NCBI GenBank assembly: GCA_963733845.1
Contig: CAVTEM010000012.1
Span: 434,001-498,000, forward strand
DNA length: 64,000 nt
Direction: 5' to 3'
From: DATFQE01 sp963733845
GTDB taxonomy: Bacteria > Actinomycetota > Thermoleophilia > Gaiellales > Gaiellaceae
Part shown: positions 8,927-18,267 of the stretch, in pieces
Layout: each line of letters opens with the position of its first letter
Position numbering within the stretch: the first letter of the stretch is position 1
Position numbers and translations under genes: made by a program
The notes under the pieces: model-generated
The model's database searches: none
The model's input: only the letters and a program-made list of their open reading frames with translations
Told to the model about the DNA's origin: nothing

Positions 8927-11852
8927 GTGCCCGCTTGTGCTGTTTGCGGCTACCGGGCCGCCGAGGCCTTCAAGTTCTGCCCCGAGTGCGGGGCAGCGGC
9001 GGTCACAAGCACGTCGGAGCAGCGCAAGGTCGTGACCATCCTGTTCTGCGACGTCGTCGGCTCGACGGCGCTGGGCGAGTCGACCGACCCGGAGGCGGTC
9101 AGGATGCTGCTTGCCCGCTACTTCGAGCGGATGAAGGCGATCGTCGATTCGCACGGCGGCGTGGTGGAGAAGTTCATCGGCGACGCCGTGATGGCGGTGT
9201 TCGGGATCCCCGCGGCGCACGAGGACGACGCGCTGCGGGCGTGCCGGGCGGCGGTCGAGATGCGGGATGCGCTGCCGGAGCTCGGCATCGGCGGCCGGAT
9301 CGGCGTCAACACCGGCGAGGTGGTCACGGGCACGTCGGAGCGGCTGGCGACCGGCGACGCAGTCAACGTCGCCGCACGGCTCGAGCAGGCAGCGACGCCG
9401 GGCGAGGTGTTGATCGGCGAGGCGACCCATGCTCTCGTCCACGAGGCTGCGGTCGCAGAGCCGGTTGAGCCGCTGCCGCTGAAGGGGAAGTCCGAGTCGG
9501 TGCCGACGTACCGGCTCCTCTCGGTGCTGGATGCGCCGGAGCGCAGCCATGGCTCGCGGTTCGTCGGGCGCGAGCGGGAGGTCGCGCAGATCGTGGGCGC
9601 GTGGGAGCGCGCGCACGCGCAGGCGCGCTGCGAGCTGATGACCATCGTGGGCGACGCAGGCGTGGGCAAGTCTCGGCTGGTGGCGGAGGCGCTCGGTGCG
9701 GTCGAGGCTCGCGTCCTCCGGGGCCGGTGCCTGCCCTACGGGGAGGGGATCACCTACTGGCCGGTGGTGGAGGTGGTGAAACAGCTGGAGGCGCTGCCGT
9801 CGGATCCGGTCGCCGAGGCGGCGATGCGCTCGCTCTTGGGCGAGTCGGATGTCGCGACGAGCGGGGACGAGATCGCCTGGGCGTTCCGGAAGCTGCTGGA
9901 GGAGCAGGCGCCGCTGGTGGTCGTCTTCGACGACATCCAGTGGGGCGATGAGACGTTTCTGGATCTGGTCGAGTCGACGGCGCTGCTCTCGGCCGGGGCG
10001 CCGCTTCTGCTCGCTGTGCATGGCCAGGCCGGACTTGGTGGAGCGGCGTCCCGGCTGGCCGGGAACGCTGCGGCTGGACCCGCTGCCCCCGGAGCAGGCG
10101 GACGCGCTGATCGGGGACGCCGTCTCGGGGGAGCTGCGAGCGCGGATCGCCCACGCTGCGGGTGGGAACCCGTTGTTCATCTCGGAGATGCTCGCGATGG
10201 CAGCCGGGAACGCGGAGGCCGATGTGCCGCCCACGCTGAAGGCGCTGTTGGCGACCCGCCTTGACCAGCTCGACGAGGCCGAGCGCAAGGTGCTCGAGCG
10301 AGGCTCCGTCGAGGGCGAGATCTTCCATCGCGGAGCCGTGCAGGCGCTCGCCCCCGAGGAGACGCAGGTGACTACCCGGCTGGCTGGACTCGTGCGCCGC
10401 GAGTTGATCCGCCCCGATCGCACACAGCTAGCGGGCGACGACGGCTACCGCTTCCGCCACCTGCTGATCCGCGACGCCGCCTACGACGCCCTCCCCAAGG
10501 CGGTCCGCGCCGACCTGCACGCGCGCTTCGCCGCCTGGCTCGACGAGCACGGCCACGCCCTCGTCGAGCGCGACGAGATCGTCGGCTACCACCTCGAGCA
10601 GTCCGCCCGCTACCAGGCAGAGCTCGGACAACCCGACCCCGCCCTCGCCGAGCGCGCCGCCGTGCGACTCGCCACGTCTGGCAGGCGCGCGAGTGACCGC
10701 CAGGACCTCGGCACGGCGTCTGCGCTCCTCAACCGGGCGGCCGAGCTCCTGCGACCGCATCGGATCGACGTCACGCTCGAGCTCGAGGCCGCATGGGTCG
10801 ACTCCGACATCGACCCACACGCTGCCGCACAGGCGGCGGAGGCGGTCAGCGAACGCGCCGAGGCCACGGGCGACCGCTCCGGGGCGATGCTCGGGCGTGC
10901 GCTGGCGCTCTTGAACCGGATGGTCGGCGGCGAGGTCGTCGGGGTCGACGAGCAGGTCGAGCTCTGCCGTGCAGCGCTCCCCCTCGAGGAGGAGCGAGGC
11001 GATCCGCGGCGGCTCGCGCTGCTCTGGGAGATGCTCGGCATTGCCGCGAACTTCCGGATGCAAAACGACGACAACGTCCACGCCTCCCAGCAGGCTCTTC
11101 GCTACCGCCGCCTCGCCGGCGACTCCCCCTCCGACACGGGGATCGAGTGGGCGCTGATCCTCGGCCCCCGCCCGGCGGACGAGGCGATGCGGATGCTCGA
11201 CGAGCTCGCCGCCTGGCGGCCCCCGGGATCCCAGGACCTGCCCCGGGCGGCGCTGCTCGCGATGCTCGGCCGCAGCGACGAGGCGTGGCCGCTCGCCGAG
11301 GCCCGGTCGAGCCACCTCCAGGAGGTCACGGGCAATACCGCGCAGGAAGGCCACCTCTACCTCTGGCTGATCGCGACGATCGAGGGGGATCGGGAACGCG
11401 CGTGCCGGCACAACGCCGACATGATCGAGGTGATCTCCAGTGAGCGTCAGCGTCGCCGCCGCGTTCCAGTCGTTTCAGGCGCGCGACCTCTGTTATCTCG
11501 GTCGCTTCGAGGAGTCAGAGTCGTTCCTTCGGCAGGCGCAGGCCGTCCCGCCCCGCGCCTCCGTCCGAGTGATGGCCCCCTCCGCCGAGGCGCTCCTCCT
11601 GGCTGCGCGCGGCGAGCTCGAGCAGGCGGAGGCGCTGGCGCGCACGGCAGTCGCCAGGGCGGAGACCGAGACGGACAACGTCTGGTTCCAGGCCTTGACG
11701 TACGAAGACCTCGCCACCGTGCTCGAGCGCGGAGGCCGGATCGACGAGGCGCGCAAGGCACTCGAGCGATCGCGCTCGCGCTCTGGGAGCGGAAACGCTG
11801 CCTGCCCTACGCGGGCCGTCTCCGTGAGCAGATCGACTCGCTGTCACGATGA
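8927..11852 (+). CDS. Zinc-ribbon / class III cyclase / ATPase / TPR protein, three frameshifts
   Basis: Large signalling protein. A zinc ribbon (Cys4, 7, 18, 21) precedes a class III nucleotide cyclase domain (about residues 33-190) with metal Asp42 and Asp86, Lys82 and the transition-state pair Asn147/Arg151. Next comes an AAA/STAND-type ATPase (Walker A VGDAGVGKSR, Walker B LVVVFDDIQWG) and a helical TPR-like C-terminus. Shifts are needed near 10020 (LLSAGAPLLL into CMARPDL), 11440 and 11770; the last residues before the stop are GRLREQIDSLSR. The intact paralogue at 51656-54610 aligns along the whole length and confirms each junction. The usual adenine-selecting Asp position, 7 residues before the Asn, appears to be Leu. 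The trigger for the ATPase module is unknown. Confidence 0.88.
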
Positions 11853-11977
11853 GCAGCTCACCGGTTCGACGGCCGTGTGCTCTACCTCGGTGTCTATGTT
11901 CGGTCCGAGGGCACCTGCGTCCGCACGACGCGCGCTCGCGCGCTTGCTGGACGGCATGCACATCGCAGCGCGCTGAG

Positions 11978-12838
11978 CTAATCGATTGGCGGTAAGTCCA
12001 GCTCGTACGCCGCCCAGGGCAGCGCGACCCGGAGCTGGGCGAGCTGAAACTCACGCACGCTCGGTGCGGTCACGGGGGCCGGGAGGCCGGCGCGGCAGCC
12101 GAAGAACCCGGCCAGGAGTGCGGCGAAGCCAGGCGCGCCCGGCAGGATCTCCTCCGGCTTGGGCCCGCCCTCCAGGCGCAGCGACGGCAGCCAGGCAGCG
12201 AGGTCGAGGTCGGCGTTGCCGACGCACGCGTGATTCCAGTCCACGAGCACAGCGCCGCGCTCGGCGATGCAAAGGTTGTCGCTGCGCACGTCGAGGTGCA
12301 GCAGGGCGTCGCCGTCGATCGGGGCCGTCTCGCTCGCCTCGCGCAACGTCGCGAGCGTGCTTGGCGAGCCAGTCGGACGAGCAGACGCCGAACGAGAGGA
12401 AGGGGCCCGGGTCGGCCTCGATCTCCGCCCAGCCGGAGACGAGCTGGTCGCGATGCGACCGCCACGGGTGGGATGACGTGGCCGGCGGCTTCGTCGCGGC
12501 CACGGCCGCGAGGGTCTCGCGGACGGCATCGATCATCACCGTCGTCCCACGGCGGCGGCCAGTGCGCGCCGCTGCAGATCCTCGAGCACGAGCAGCGGCG
12601 GATCGTCCTCGTCCAGCGCGAGCAACTCGGGCATGAACGGGCCGCCGAGCGCGCCGAAGACGCGCTGCTCGTCGCGGATGAAGCCGGCCGTCACGGGCTC
12701 CGTCGCGGCCTTCACGAAGGCTGTCCTGCCGTCGGCGAGCTCGACGATGCCGTGGTAGGCGACCGTGTAGCCGCTGCTCTCGACGCGCGTGAGCGTCCGG
12801 ACTTCGGTGCCGAGGAGTTTCGAGAGGCGCTCGATCAC
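11978..12838 (-). CDS. Aminoglycoside phosphotransferase (APH)-family kinase, frameshifted
   Basis: Small-molecule kinase of the APH/choline kinase fold. The N-lobe begins at a GTG (12838, overlapping the transporter stop in GTGA): MIERLSKLLGTEVRTLT, with a Lys in TAFVKAATEPV and the hinge LLVLEDL. The frame is lost near 12580-12540 and again near 12370. The C-lobe shows the catalytic loop HLDVRSDN (H-x-D-x4-N) and the metal motif VDWNHAC, and ends YELDLPPID. After correction it is a normal-length APH of about 285 residues. The substrate is not predictable; resistance is only one possibility for this family. It is coupled to the EamA transporter upstream. Confidence 0.8.
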
Positions 12839-13818
12839 GTCGGCTCCGCCACGGGCGGCCGACCCCTGGCCAGGAGCAGGCTCAGCGCAATCGCCGCGCC
12901 GCCGGCGAACTGCACGGTCGTGATCGTCTCGGAGAGCAGGACGACGGCGAAGACCGCGGCCAGGAACGGCTGCAGGTTGGTCACCAGGGTCGCCCGCGAC
13001 GGCCCGACCCTGTCGATCGCCGTGAACCAGAGAACGTTCGTCAGCACGAGCGGCCCGAGCACCGCGAAGACGAACGCGGCCCAGACGAGGGGCGGCAGGT
13101 GCCAGTCCTGCTCGATCAGCTGCGGGAGGGCGGTGAGGACGAGCGGCACCGACCCGGCCAGCAGGGCGATTGCGCTGATGCGGTAGGGCGAGTAATGGCG
13201 CATCAACGGAGCGATCGCCACGGAGTAGATCCCCCAGGTCACGGCCCCGATGAAGGCCAGCAGGTCGCCGACGAGGTCGGAGGAGACGCCGCCGCCACCG
13301 CCGAGCGCGACGAGGATGACGCCCGCGAACGAGAAGGCAGCGGCACCCAGGAACCGCCGCGAGAGCCGCTCGACCCCGACCGCGAACGCGAACAGGGCGG
13401 TGACGACCGGGAGCGTCCCGAAGATCAGGGCGGTCGTGGAGGCGTTGGTCAGGTCGATCGCGTAGACGAACGCGATCTGGTTCAGGTAGATCCCCGCGAC
13501 CGCCGCGCCCAGCAGCAGCCACAGGTGGCGGCGCTCCATGGCGAAGCTGCGCTCCCGCCCGTAGGTCAGCAGCGCGAACAGCGTTCCCGCCACGGCGAAG
13601 CGGGCCGAGCTGAACGCGAGCGGCTCGAAGCCGTTGTCGAGCACGTACTTCGTGACCGTGAACCCGAAGGCCCAGATCGTCACGGTCACGAGCAGCATCA
13701 CCTCGGCTGCCGACGGGCGACGCACCGTAAGGAGGGCCTGGCGAAACGCTGCTGAGCCGCCGGGCCGCGCTGCTCGCCCCGAGGCCGCGTCCTCAGTCGC
13801 GCCCGTATCGCTCCGCAT
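12835..13818 (-). CDS. EamA/DMT-family transporter
   Basis: Ten-helix drug/metabolite transporter with two EamA repeats (about residues 30-160 and 175-310). The frame is open to 13965, but I choose the ATG at 13818 because AAGGAGG sits 6 bases upstream and the sequence before it is low-complexity and basic. The first helix reads LVTVTIWAFGFTVTKYVL; the second repeat begins LLAFIGAVTWGIYSVAIAP. The substrate is unknown (metabolite or amino-acid export is typical). The stop overlaps the phosphotransferase start. Confidence 0.88.
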   Translation of the reverse strand: MRSDTGATEDAASGRAARPGGSAAFRQALLTVRRPSAAEVMLLVTVTIWAFGFTVTKYVLDNGFEPLAFSSARFAVAGTLFALLTYGRERSFAMERRHLWLLLGAAVAGIYLNQIAFVYAIDLTNASTTALIFGTLPVVTALFAFAVGVERLSRRFLGAAAFSFAGVILVALGGGGGVSSDLVGDLLAFIGAVTWGIYSVAIAPLMRHYSPYRISAIALLAGSVPLVLTALPQLIEQDWHLPPLVWAAFVFAVLGPLVLTNVLWFTAIDRVGPSRATLVTNLQPFLAAVFAVVLLSETITTVQFAGGAAIALSLLLARGRPPVAEPT

Positions 13819-13912
13819 ACGACCCCTCCTTGCGTCCTTGCCTCGGAACGAGCATCGCACCCCGACGACGAGCACCGTTCCACCAGACCCTCCTAGTACT
13901 CTCCTTTCCGCA

Positions 13913-14194
13913 ATGGCGCGCGACCCTATCTGCGAGGCGATCGACGAGGTCGTCGGGCCCGCCACTCCACACTTCGCCTACCAGCTGCGGGCACGGGTAC
14001 GGGAGCTGATCGAGGACCTGCCGCCCGACCACCCGGCCCGCCGCTACGGGGAGGAGAAGATGGCCTACCTCGACCAACTCGGCCATGCCTCCTCGAAGGC
14101 CGAGGAGGGCGAGCGCGAGGCGCGCGATCGGCCGGGCTGGGACACGATCCCGAGCTCCGCGCCCGCGGACGCGCCGCTTCCCCGCCGGTCGTGA
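13913..14194 (+). CDS. Small hydrophilic protein of unknown function
   Basis: A 93-residue protein starting at ATG 13913 (MARDPICEAIDEVVGPA). It has a predicted helical, charged middle (YQLRARVRELIEDLP and RRYGEEKMAYLDQL) and a polar C-terminus. No signal peptide, membrane segment or metal motif is seen. The stop overlaps the GTG of the FabL-like gene (GTGA), so the two are probably co-translated. I do not recognise a family. Confidence 0.6.
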   Translation: MARDPICEAIDEVVGPATPHFAYQLRARVRELIEDLPPDHPARRYGEEKMAYLDQLGHASSKAEEGEREARDRPGWDTIPSSAPADAPLPRRS

Positions 14195-14928
14195 GCTTCG
14201 AGGGGAAGTCGGTCCTCGTGACCGGCGGCTCGCGCGGGATCGGGCGCGAGACTGCACTGCGCTTCGCCGACGAAGGAGCGGCCAAGGTCGCGATCGGCTA
14301 CCTGCGCAACGACCGAGCCGCCGAGGAGACGGCGGCCGAGCTGCAGAAGCGAGGCGCCGAGGCGGTGCTCGTGCGCGGGAACGTGTCGTCCGAGCGGGTG
14401 ATCCGCGAGGTCGCAGAGCTCGGGCCGCTCGACGTCCTCGTCCACAACGCGGCAACGGGCGTGATCCGTGCGGCGCTCGAGACCGAGGACAAGCACTGGG
14501 ACTGGACGTTCAACGCGAACGCGAAAGCGCTGCTCTCGCTGGCGCGCGTGACGGCGCCGTCCATGCCGGCGGGCTCTGCGATCGTCGCGGTGTCGAGCCT
14601 GGGCGCGCAGCGCGTGCTCGAGAACTACGTCCTCGTCGGGACCTCGAAGGCCGCGCTCGAGTCGCTCGTCCGCTACCTCGGCGTCGAGCTCGCACCCCGC
14701 GGGATCCGGGTAAACGCCGTCTCCGGCGGGGTGGTCGAGACCGGCGCCCTCCAGCACTTCCCCAACCGCGAGGAGATGCTGAGGGCGGGCCGCGAGCGAA
14801 CGCCCGCCGGCCGCATGGTCGAGGCCGCGGACATCGCCGACGCCGTGCTCTTCCTGGCCTCCCCGCAGGCGTCGATGATCGTCGGCCAGACGCTGATCGT
14901 GGACGGCGGCTTCTCGCTGCCGGCCTGA
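14191..14928 (+). CDS. fabL: SDR-family enoyl-ACP reductase, FabL-like
   Basis: NAD(P)H-dependent short-chain dehydrogenase of 245 residues. The cofactor motif is TGGSRGIG, the NAG-equivalent is HNAAT, and the active site is the Tyr-x6-Lys arrangement YVLVGTSK that is characteristic of FabL-type enoyl-ACP reductases. Other FabL-like signatures are VNAVSGGVVETGAL, TPAGRMVEAADIADAVLFL and GQTLIVDGG. It would act in the last reduction step of fatty-acid elongation. Some related SDRs act on other substrates, so enzyme class is surer than the exact role. It is translationally coupled to the small protein upstream and convergent with proline dehydrogenase. Confidence 0.78.
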   Translation: MSFEGKSVLVTGGSRGIGRETALRFADEGAAKVAIGYLRNDRAAEETAAELQKRGAEAVLVRGNVSSERVIREVAELGPLDVLVHNAATGVIRAALETEDKHWDWTFNANAKALLSLARVTAPSMPAGSAIVAVSSLGAQRVLENYVLVGTSKAALESLVRYLGVELAPRGIRVNAVSGGVVETGALQHFPNREEMLRAGRERTPAGRMVEAADIADAVLFLASPQASMIVGQTLIVDGGFSLPA

Positions 14929-14936
14929 GCGCCGCT

Positions 14937-15863
14937 CTAGGCCCGGCCGTTTCGGCCGGGGATCAGGCGGCCGAGCGTGTCGCCGGCGATGTAGCCCGCG
15001 ATCTTCGGGTTCTCCTGCAGGCGCCTCAGCGAGTACGCGTACCAGTGCTCGCCGAAGGGGACGTAGATGCGCAGGCGCCGCCCGTCCGCGACGAGCGACT
15101 CGCCGAGCCGCTCGCGCACGCCGAGGAGCATCTGGAACTCGTACTGCGTCGCCTCGAGACCGTGCTCGGCGACCAGGCGCTTCCCCTCCTCGACCAGCCA
15201 CTCGTCATGGGTGGCGATGCCGACGTAGGAGCCGCCTTCGAGCAGCTCCGCGAGCGCGGCGACGTAGTTCTCGCGCACCTCCTCGAAGCCCTGGAACGCC
15301 ACCTCCTCGGGCTCGACGTAGATCCCCTTGCAGATCCTGACGTTCGGGGTCAGCTCGGCAAGTTCGCGGATATCGTCGAGCGTGCGGCGCATGTACGCCT
15401 GGAGAACGACGCCCACGTTGTCGAAGCCGGCCTCACGGAGCTCGCGGTAGAGGCGCAAGGTGTCGTCGGTCGTGCTCGAGTCCTCCATGTCGATGCGGAC
15501 GAAGTTGCCCAGCTCGGCCGCGTGGGCGACGACGTGCTCGAGGTTCCGGCGGCAGAGGCTGTAACCGAGCTTCAGGCCCAGCCCGGTGGGCTTCACGCTG
15601 ACGTTCGAGTCCAGGCCGTCGCGCTCGACCGTCTCGAGAACGTAGCGGTACTCGCGCGCGATCCCGCCGGCCTCGTCGACGCTCGTGATCTCCTCGCCGA
15701 GCACGTCGATCGTCGCCAGCTTCCCGCCCGCGTTGAGGCGGGAGACGACCCGACTCGCGTCCGCGATCTCGATGCCGGCGATGTAGCGGGAGGAGATCCG
15801 GCGGACGACGCCTTTCGGCACGGCCGGCAGCACGCCTACGATCGCGCGGTCGATCAGGGTCAC
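14937..15863 (-). CDS. Proline dehydrogenase (monofunctional)
   Basis: FAD-dependent enzyme that oxidises proline to 1-pyrroline-5-carboxylate, feeding electrons to the respiratory chain. The 308-residue length fits monofunctional PRODH rather than bifunctional PutA. The beta/alpha barrel signatures are FVRIDMEDSSTTDDTLRLYR, LQAYMRRTLDD, KGIYVEPEE, YEFQMLLGVRERL and the C-terminal RIYVPFGEHWYAYSLRRLQE containing the substrate-binding Arg pair. No P5C dehydrogenase is adjacent. A TAGACT lies 9 bases before the GTG start. Confidence 0.9.
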   Translation of the reverse strand: MTLIDRAIVGVLPAVPKGVVRRISSRYIAGIEIADASRVVSRLNAGGKLATIDVLGEEITSVDEAGGIAREYRYVLETVERDGLDSNVSVKPTGLGLKLGYSLCRRNLEHVVAHAAELGNFVRIDMEDSSTTDDTLRLYRELREAGFDNVGVVLQAYMRRTLDDIRELAELTPNVRICKGIYVEPEEVAFQGFEEVRENYVAALAELLEGGSYVGIATHDEWLVEEGKRLVAEHGLEATQYEFQMLLGVRERLGESLVADGRRLRIYVPFGEHWYAYSLRRLQENPKIAGYIAGDTLGRLIPGRNGRA

Positions 15864-15930
15864 GCGGCGGGAAGTCTAAGAGCTTCTAACGTGACGGGGG
15901 ACTCAGTGCCTCGTTGCGTTAGGAGCTCTG

Positions 15931-16227
15931 CTAAGGCGTCTCGCGCATGAAGCCCTGGCGGGCTGCGGAGACCAGCGCGACCGCCTCGGGGAAGAGCACG
16001 CGCATGGCGTCGCGTAGCGCGATCGCCTGCTCGTCCGGACCGCCCTGGACGTTCATCTGCTGCAACGCGGCGGCCGACAGCGACACGGCCGTGTTGAGCG
16101 TGAGCGTCGCGAACTGCTCCCGCTGCGCCTCGTGCACCGACTCGGCCTGGCGTGCGGCGAACTCCTGCAGGCCCTTGATCAGGTCGTCGGGGTCGCCCCC
16201 GAACGGAAAGCCCATGCCTTCACTCAT
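15931..16227 (-). CDS. Small conserved protein of unknown function
   Basis: A 98-residue protein (ATG at 16227) with a Gly-rich start (MSEGMGFPFGGDPDDL) and then mostly amphipathic helix. There is no signal peptide or membrane helix. It is preceded by a leaderless -10-like element and follows another unknown minus-strand gene by 25 bp. I do not recognise the family. Confidence 0.6.
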   Translation of the reverse strand: MSEGMGFPFGGDPDDLIKGLQEFAARQAESVHEAQREQFATLTLNTAVSLSAAALQQMNVQGGPDEQAIALRDAMRVLFPEAVALVSAARQGFMRETP

Positions 16228-16233
16228 GCGCTC

Positions 16234-16239
16234 AGCCTA
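16234..16239 (-). promoter_or_regulatory. -10-like hexamer, leaderless start
   Basis: Minus-strand TAGGCT, 6 bases, then the ATG at 16227. The element lies inside the 25-bp gap to the upstream gene. Confidence 0.5.
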
Positions 16240-16252
16240 GCGGCCGCGACCC

Positions 16253-16804
16253 TCACTGCAGCGGCCGCTTGTAGTTCGCCTCCACGTCGGCCGCGAGCTG
16301 CTGGACCGCGCCGGCCGCGCTCTTCATCGCCGCTGCGAACGGAGAGCCGGGGCCCGACCCGAGCGCATCCTCGAGCTTGCGCACGGCAGCTCCGACCCGT
16401 TCCAGATGCTCTGTCGAGGCCACGCGCGGAGGGGTGCCGATCGTCCGCTCGAGCTCGTCGACGGCGGCGATCGCCTCATCGAGGCCGGCGGGGTTCTCGG
16501 TCAGGCGGAGACCCACGAGCCTGGAGCGGAGCTCGTCCAGCTCGCCGCCGCCGGCGCTGTCCTCGGCGACCTCGTTCAGCGCGATCAGGGACGCCGCCTC
16601 GCGCACGGTCTCTCGGTCGTCGACCGGCGCACCCTTCGCGTCGAGCAACAGCCAGCCGGTCGCGGCGTCGCCCTCGCGGTAGGCCGCGAGGTAGACACGC
16701 CCGGACCCCGACTCGGCGGCCATCACGCCGGCCAGGTCCTCACCCGCACTCGCGTGCTCCGCGGCGGCCCCGGCAATCTGCTCGAGCTCTTCGCGGAGCT
16801 CCAT
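16253..16804 (-). CDS. Hypothetical protein, mostly helical
   Basis: 183 residues, acidic, Ala-rich and likely helical (MELREELEQIAGAAAEH ... AAAMKSAAGAVQQLAAD). A central segment (GRVYLAAYREGDAATGWLLLD) has beta character. There are no membrane or export signals. It is divergent from the methyltransferase with only 22 bp between start codons, sharing an overlapping pair of -10-like elements. Function unknown. Confidence 0.6.
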   Translation of the reverse strand: MELREELEQIAGAAAEHASAGEDLAGVMAAESGSGRVYLAAYREGDAATGWLLLDAKGAPVDDRETVREAASLIALNEVAEDSAGGGELDELRSRLVGLRLTENPAGLDEAIAAVDELERTIGTPPRVASTEHLERVGAAVRKLEDALGSGPGSPFAAAMKSAAGAVQQLAADVEANYKRPLQ

Positions 16805-16810
16805 CGAGCC

Positions 16811-16820
16811 AGCTTAGATT
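16811..16820. promoter_or_regulatory. Overlapping bidirectional -10 element (AGCTTAGATT)
   Basis: The plus strand reads TAGATT (16815-16820), then 6 bases, then the GTG at 16827. The minus strand reads TAAGCT (16816-16811), then 6 bases, then the ATG at 16804. The two hexamers share their central TA, so one 10-mer appears to serve two divergent leaderless genes. Confidence 0.6.
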
Positions 16821-16826
16821 GCGTGC

Positions 16827-17531
16827 GTGGCCGTCACCGCACGGGAGCTGTTCGCCCCCCTCGGGCCCACCTACGACCGTTACGCCGCCCTGCTCTCGTT
16901 CGGCCAGGACCCGCGCTGGCGGCGCTTCCTGGTCTCACGCGTCGAAGCCGGGCCCGAAGACCGGGTGCTGGACGTCGCCACCGGAACCGCCGCGGTCGCG
17001 ATCGAGCTCACGCGCAGGCACGGCTGCACCGTCGTCGGCGTCGATCAGAGCCCCGAGATGCTCGCGGAGGGCCGCGAGCGCGTCGAGCGCGCCGGGCTGG
17101 GAACCCGAATCGAGCTCCTCGAGGGCAGGGCGGAAGCGCTGCCGTTCTCCGACGCCGAGTTCGACGCTCTCACCTTCACGTACCTGTTGCGCTACGTCGA
17201 GGATCCGGCGGCCACGCTCGCGGAGCTCGCACGCGTCGTCCGTCCCGGCGGGACGATCGCGTCGCTCGAGTTCGGCGTTCCTGCGGGCGCCCTGCCGCGC
17301 GCCGCCTGGAACCTCTACGTCGACGTCGGCCTCCCGCTCGCCGGCGGGATCGTCTCGTCGGCCTGGCGCGAGGTCGGGAGCTTCCTGGGCCCGAGCATCC
17401 GCGGGTTCTACGAGCGCCATCCGGTTCCCGAGCTGCTCGAGCTCTGGCGCAGGGCCGGGATCGAGGACGTCCGCGGCCGCAGGCTGAGCTTCGGCGGCGG
17501 GATCGTGATCTGGGGCCGCCGTGGCCGGTGA
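16827..17531 (+). CDS. SAM-dependent methyltransferase, UbiE/MenG-like
   Basis: Class I methyltransferase of 234 residues. The N-terminal FAPLGPTYDRYAALLSFGQD resembles the opening of demethylmenaquinone methyltransferases. SAM-binding motif I is VLDVATGTAAVAIEL, the acidic motif II is VVGVDQSPEML, and motif III is RVVRPGGTIASLEF. A quinone methylation role is plausible from this resemblance but no menaquinone genes adjoin it. The reading frame overlaps the next membrane-protein gene by 11 bp, suggesting translational coupling. The start is supported by the leaderless element. Confidence 0.82.
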   Translation: MAVTARELFAPLGPTYDRYAALLSFGQDPRWRRFLVSRVEAGPEDRVLDVATGTAAVAIELTRRHGCTVVGVDQSPEMLAEGRERVERAGLGTRIELLEGRAEALPFSDAEFDALTFTYLLRYVEDPAATLAELARVVRPGGTIASLEFGVPAGALPRAAWNLYVDVGLPLAGGIVSSAWREVGSFLGPSIRGFYERHPVPELLELWRRAGIEDVRGRRLSFGGGIVIWGRRGR

Positions 17532-18251
17532 GGCGCGGCCGGCCTTCTACGCGCTCGAGCGCGGGGGCTGGCGCGACTACGTCACGCTCCTGCATCTCCC
17601 GTACACGGCGTGGCACCTGAGCTACGTGGCGATCGGCTGCGCGCTTGCCCCGACGCTCCACGTCGACCGGCTCGCCGCCGCGCTCGCAGCGTTCTTCCTG
17701 GCGCTCGGCGTGGCCGCCCACGCGCTCGACGAGCTCCGCGGGCCGGCCGCTGGGCACGACGATCCCGAGAGGCGTGCTGACCGGGCTCGCCGCTGCCTCG
17801 CTCGCCGGCGCGATCGCGATCGGCGTGGCCTCGGCCCTGGTCTGGTGGCCGTGGCTGCTCGTGTTCGTCGCCGTGGGAGGGTTCCTCGTTCCGGCCTACA
17901 ACCTCGAGCTCTTCGGCGGCCGCTTCCACTCCGACCTCTGGTTCGGCCTTGCCTGGGGGGCCTTCCCGGTCCTGACGGGCTACGCGATCACAGCCGAGCG
18001 CATCGACGCCGAGGCGGTGCTCGCCGCGCTCGCCGCGCTCTTCCTCAGCCTCGCGCAGCGCCGACTGTCCACGCAGGTGCGGACCGTGCGCAGACGCGTC
18101 ACCTCCGTCGACGGAACGATCGTCCACGCCGACGGGACGGTCGAGGAGATCGGGCCGGACACGCTCCTGCGGGCGCCCGAGCTGGCACTGCGGGCGCTGG
18201 CGCTGGCGACCGTGTGCCTTGGCGGCAGCCTTGCTCGCCGTCCACGTCTGA
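17521..18251 (+). CDS. Multi-pass membrane protein (possibly UbiA-like), frameshifted
   Basis: The N-terminus (GTG 17521) reads YVTLLHLPYTAWHLSYVAIG and ends its frame after AHALDELRG. The protein continues in another frame from about 17750 with RPLGTTIPRGVLTG, a long hydrophobic stretch (LVWWPWLLVFVAVGGFLVPA), then YNLELFGGRFHSDLWFGLAW. A further shift near 18225 restores the end ALLAVHV with TGA at 18249-18251. The two polar loops DELRG...GT and YNLELFGGRFHSD are placed like the Asp-rich loops of UbiA prenyltransferases, but the match is loose. Coupling to a UbiE/MenG-like methyltransferase makes a quinone or isoprenoid role an attractive guess only. Confidence 0.6.
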
Positions 18252-18267
18252 GTACCATCCTCCCGCG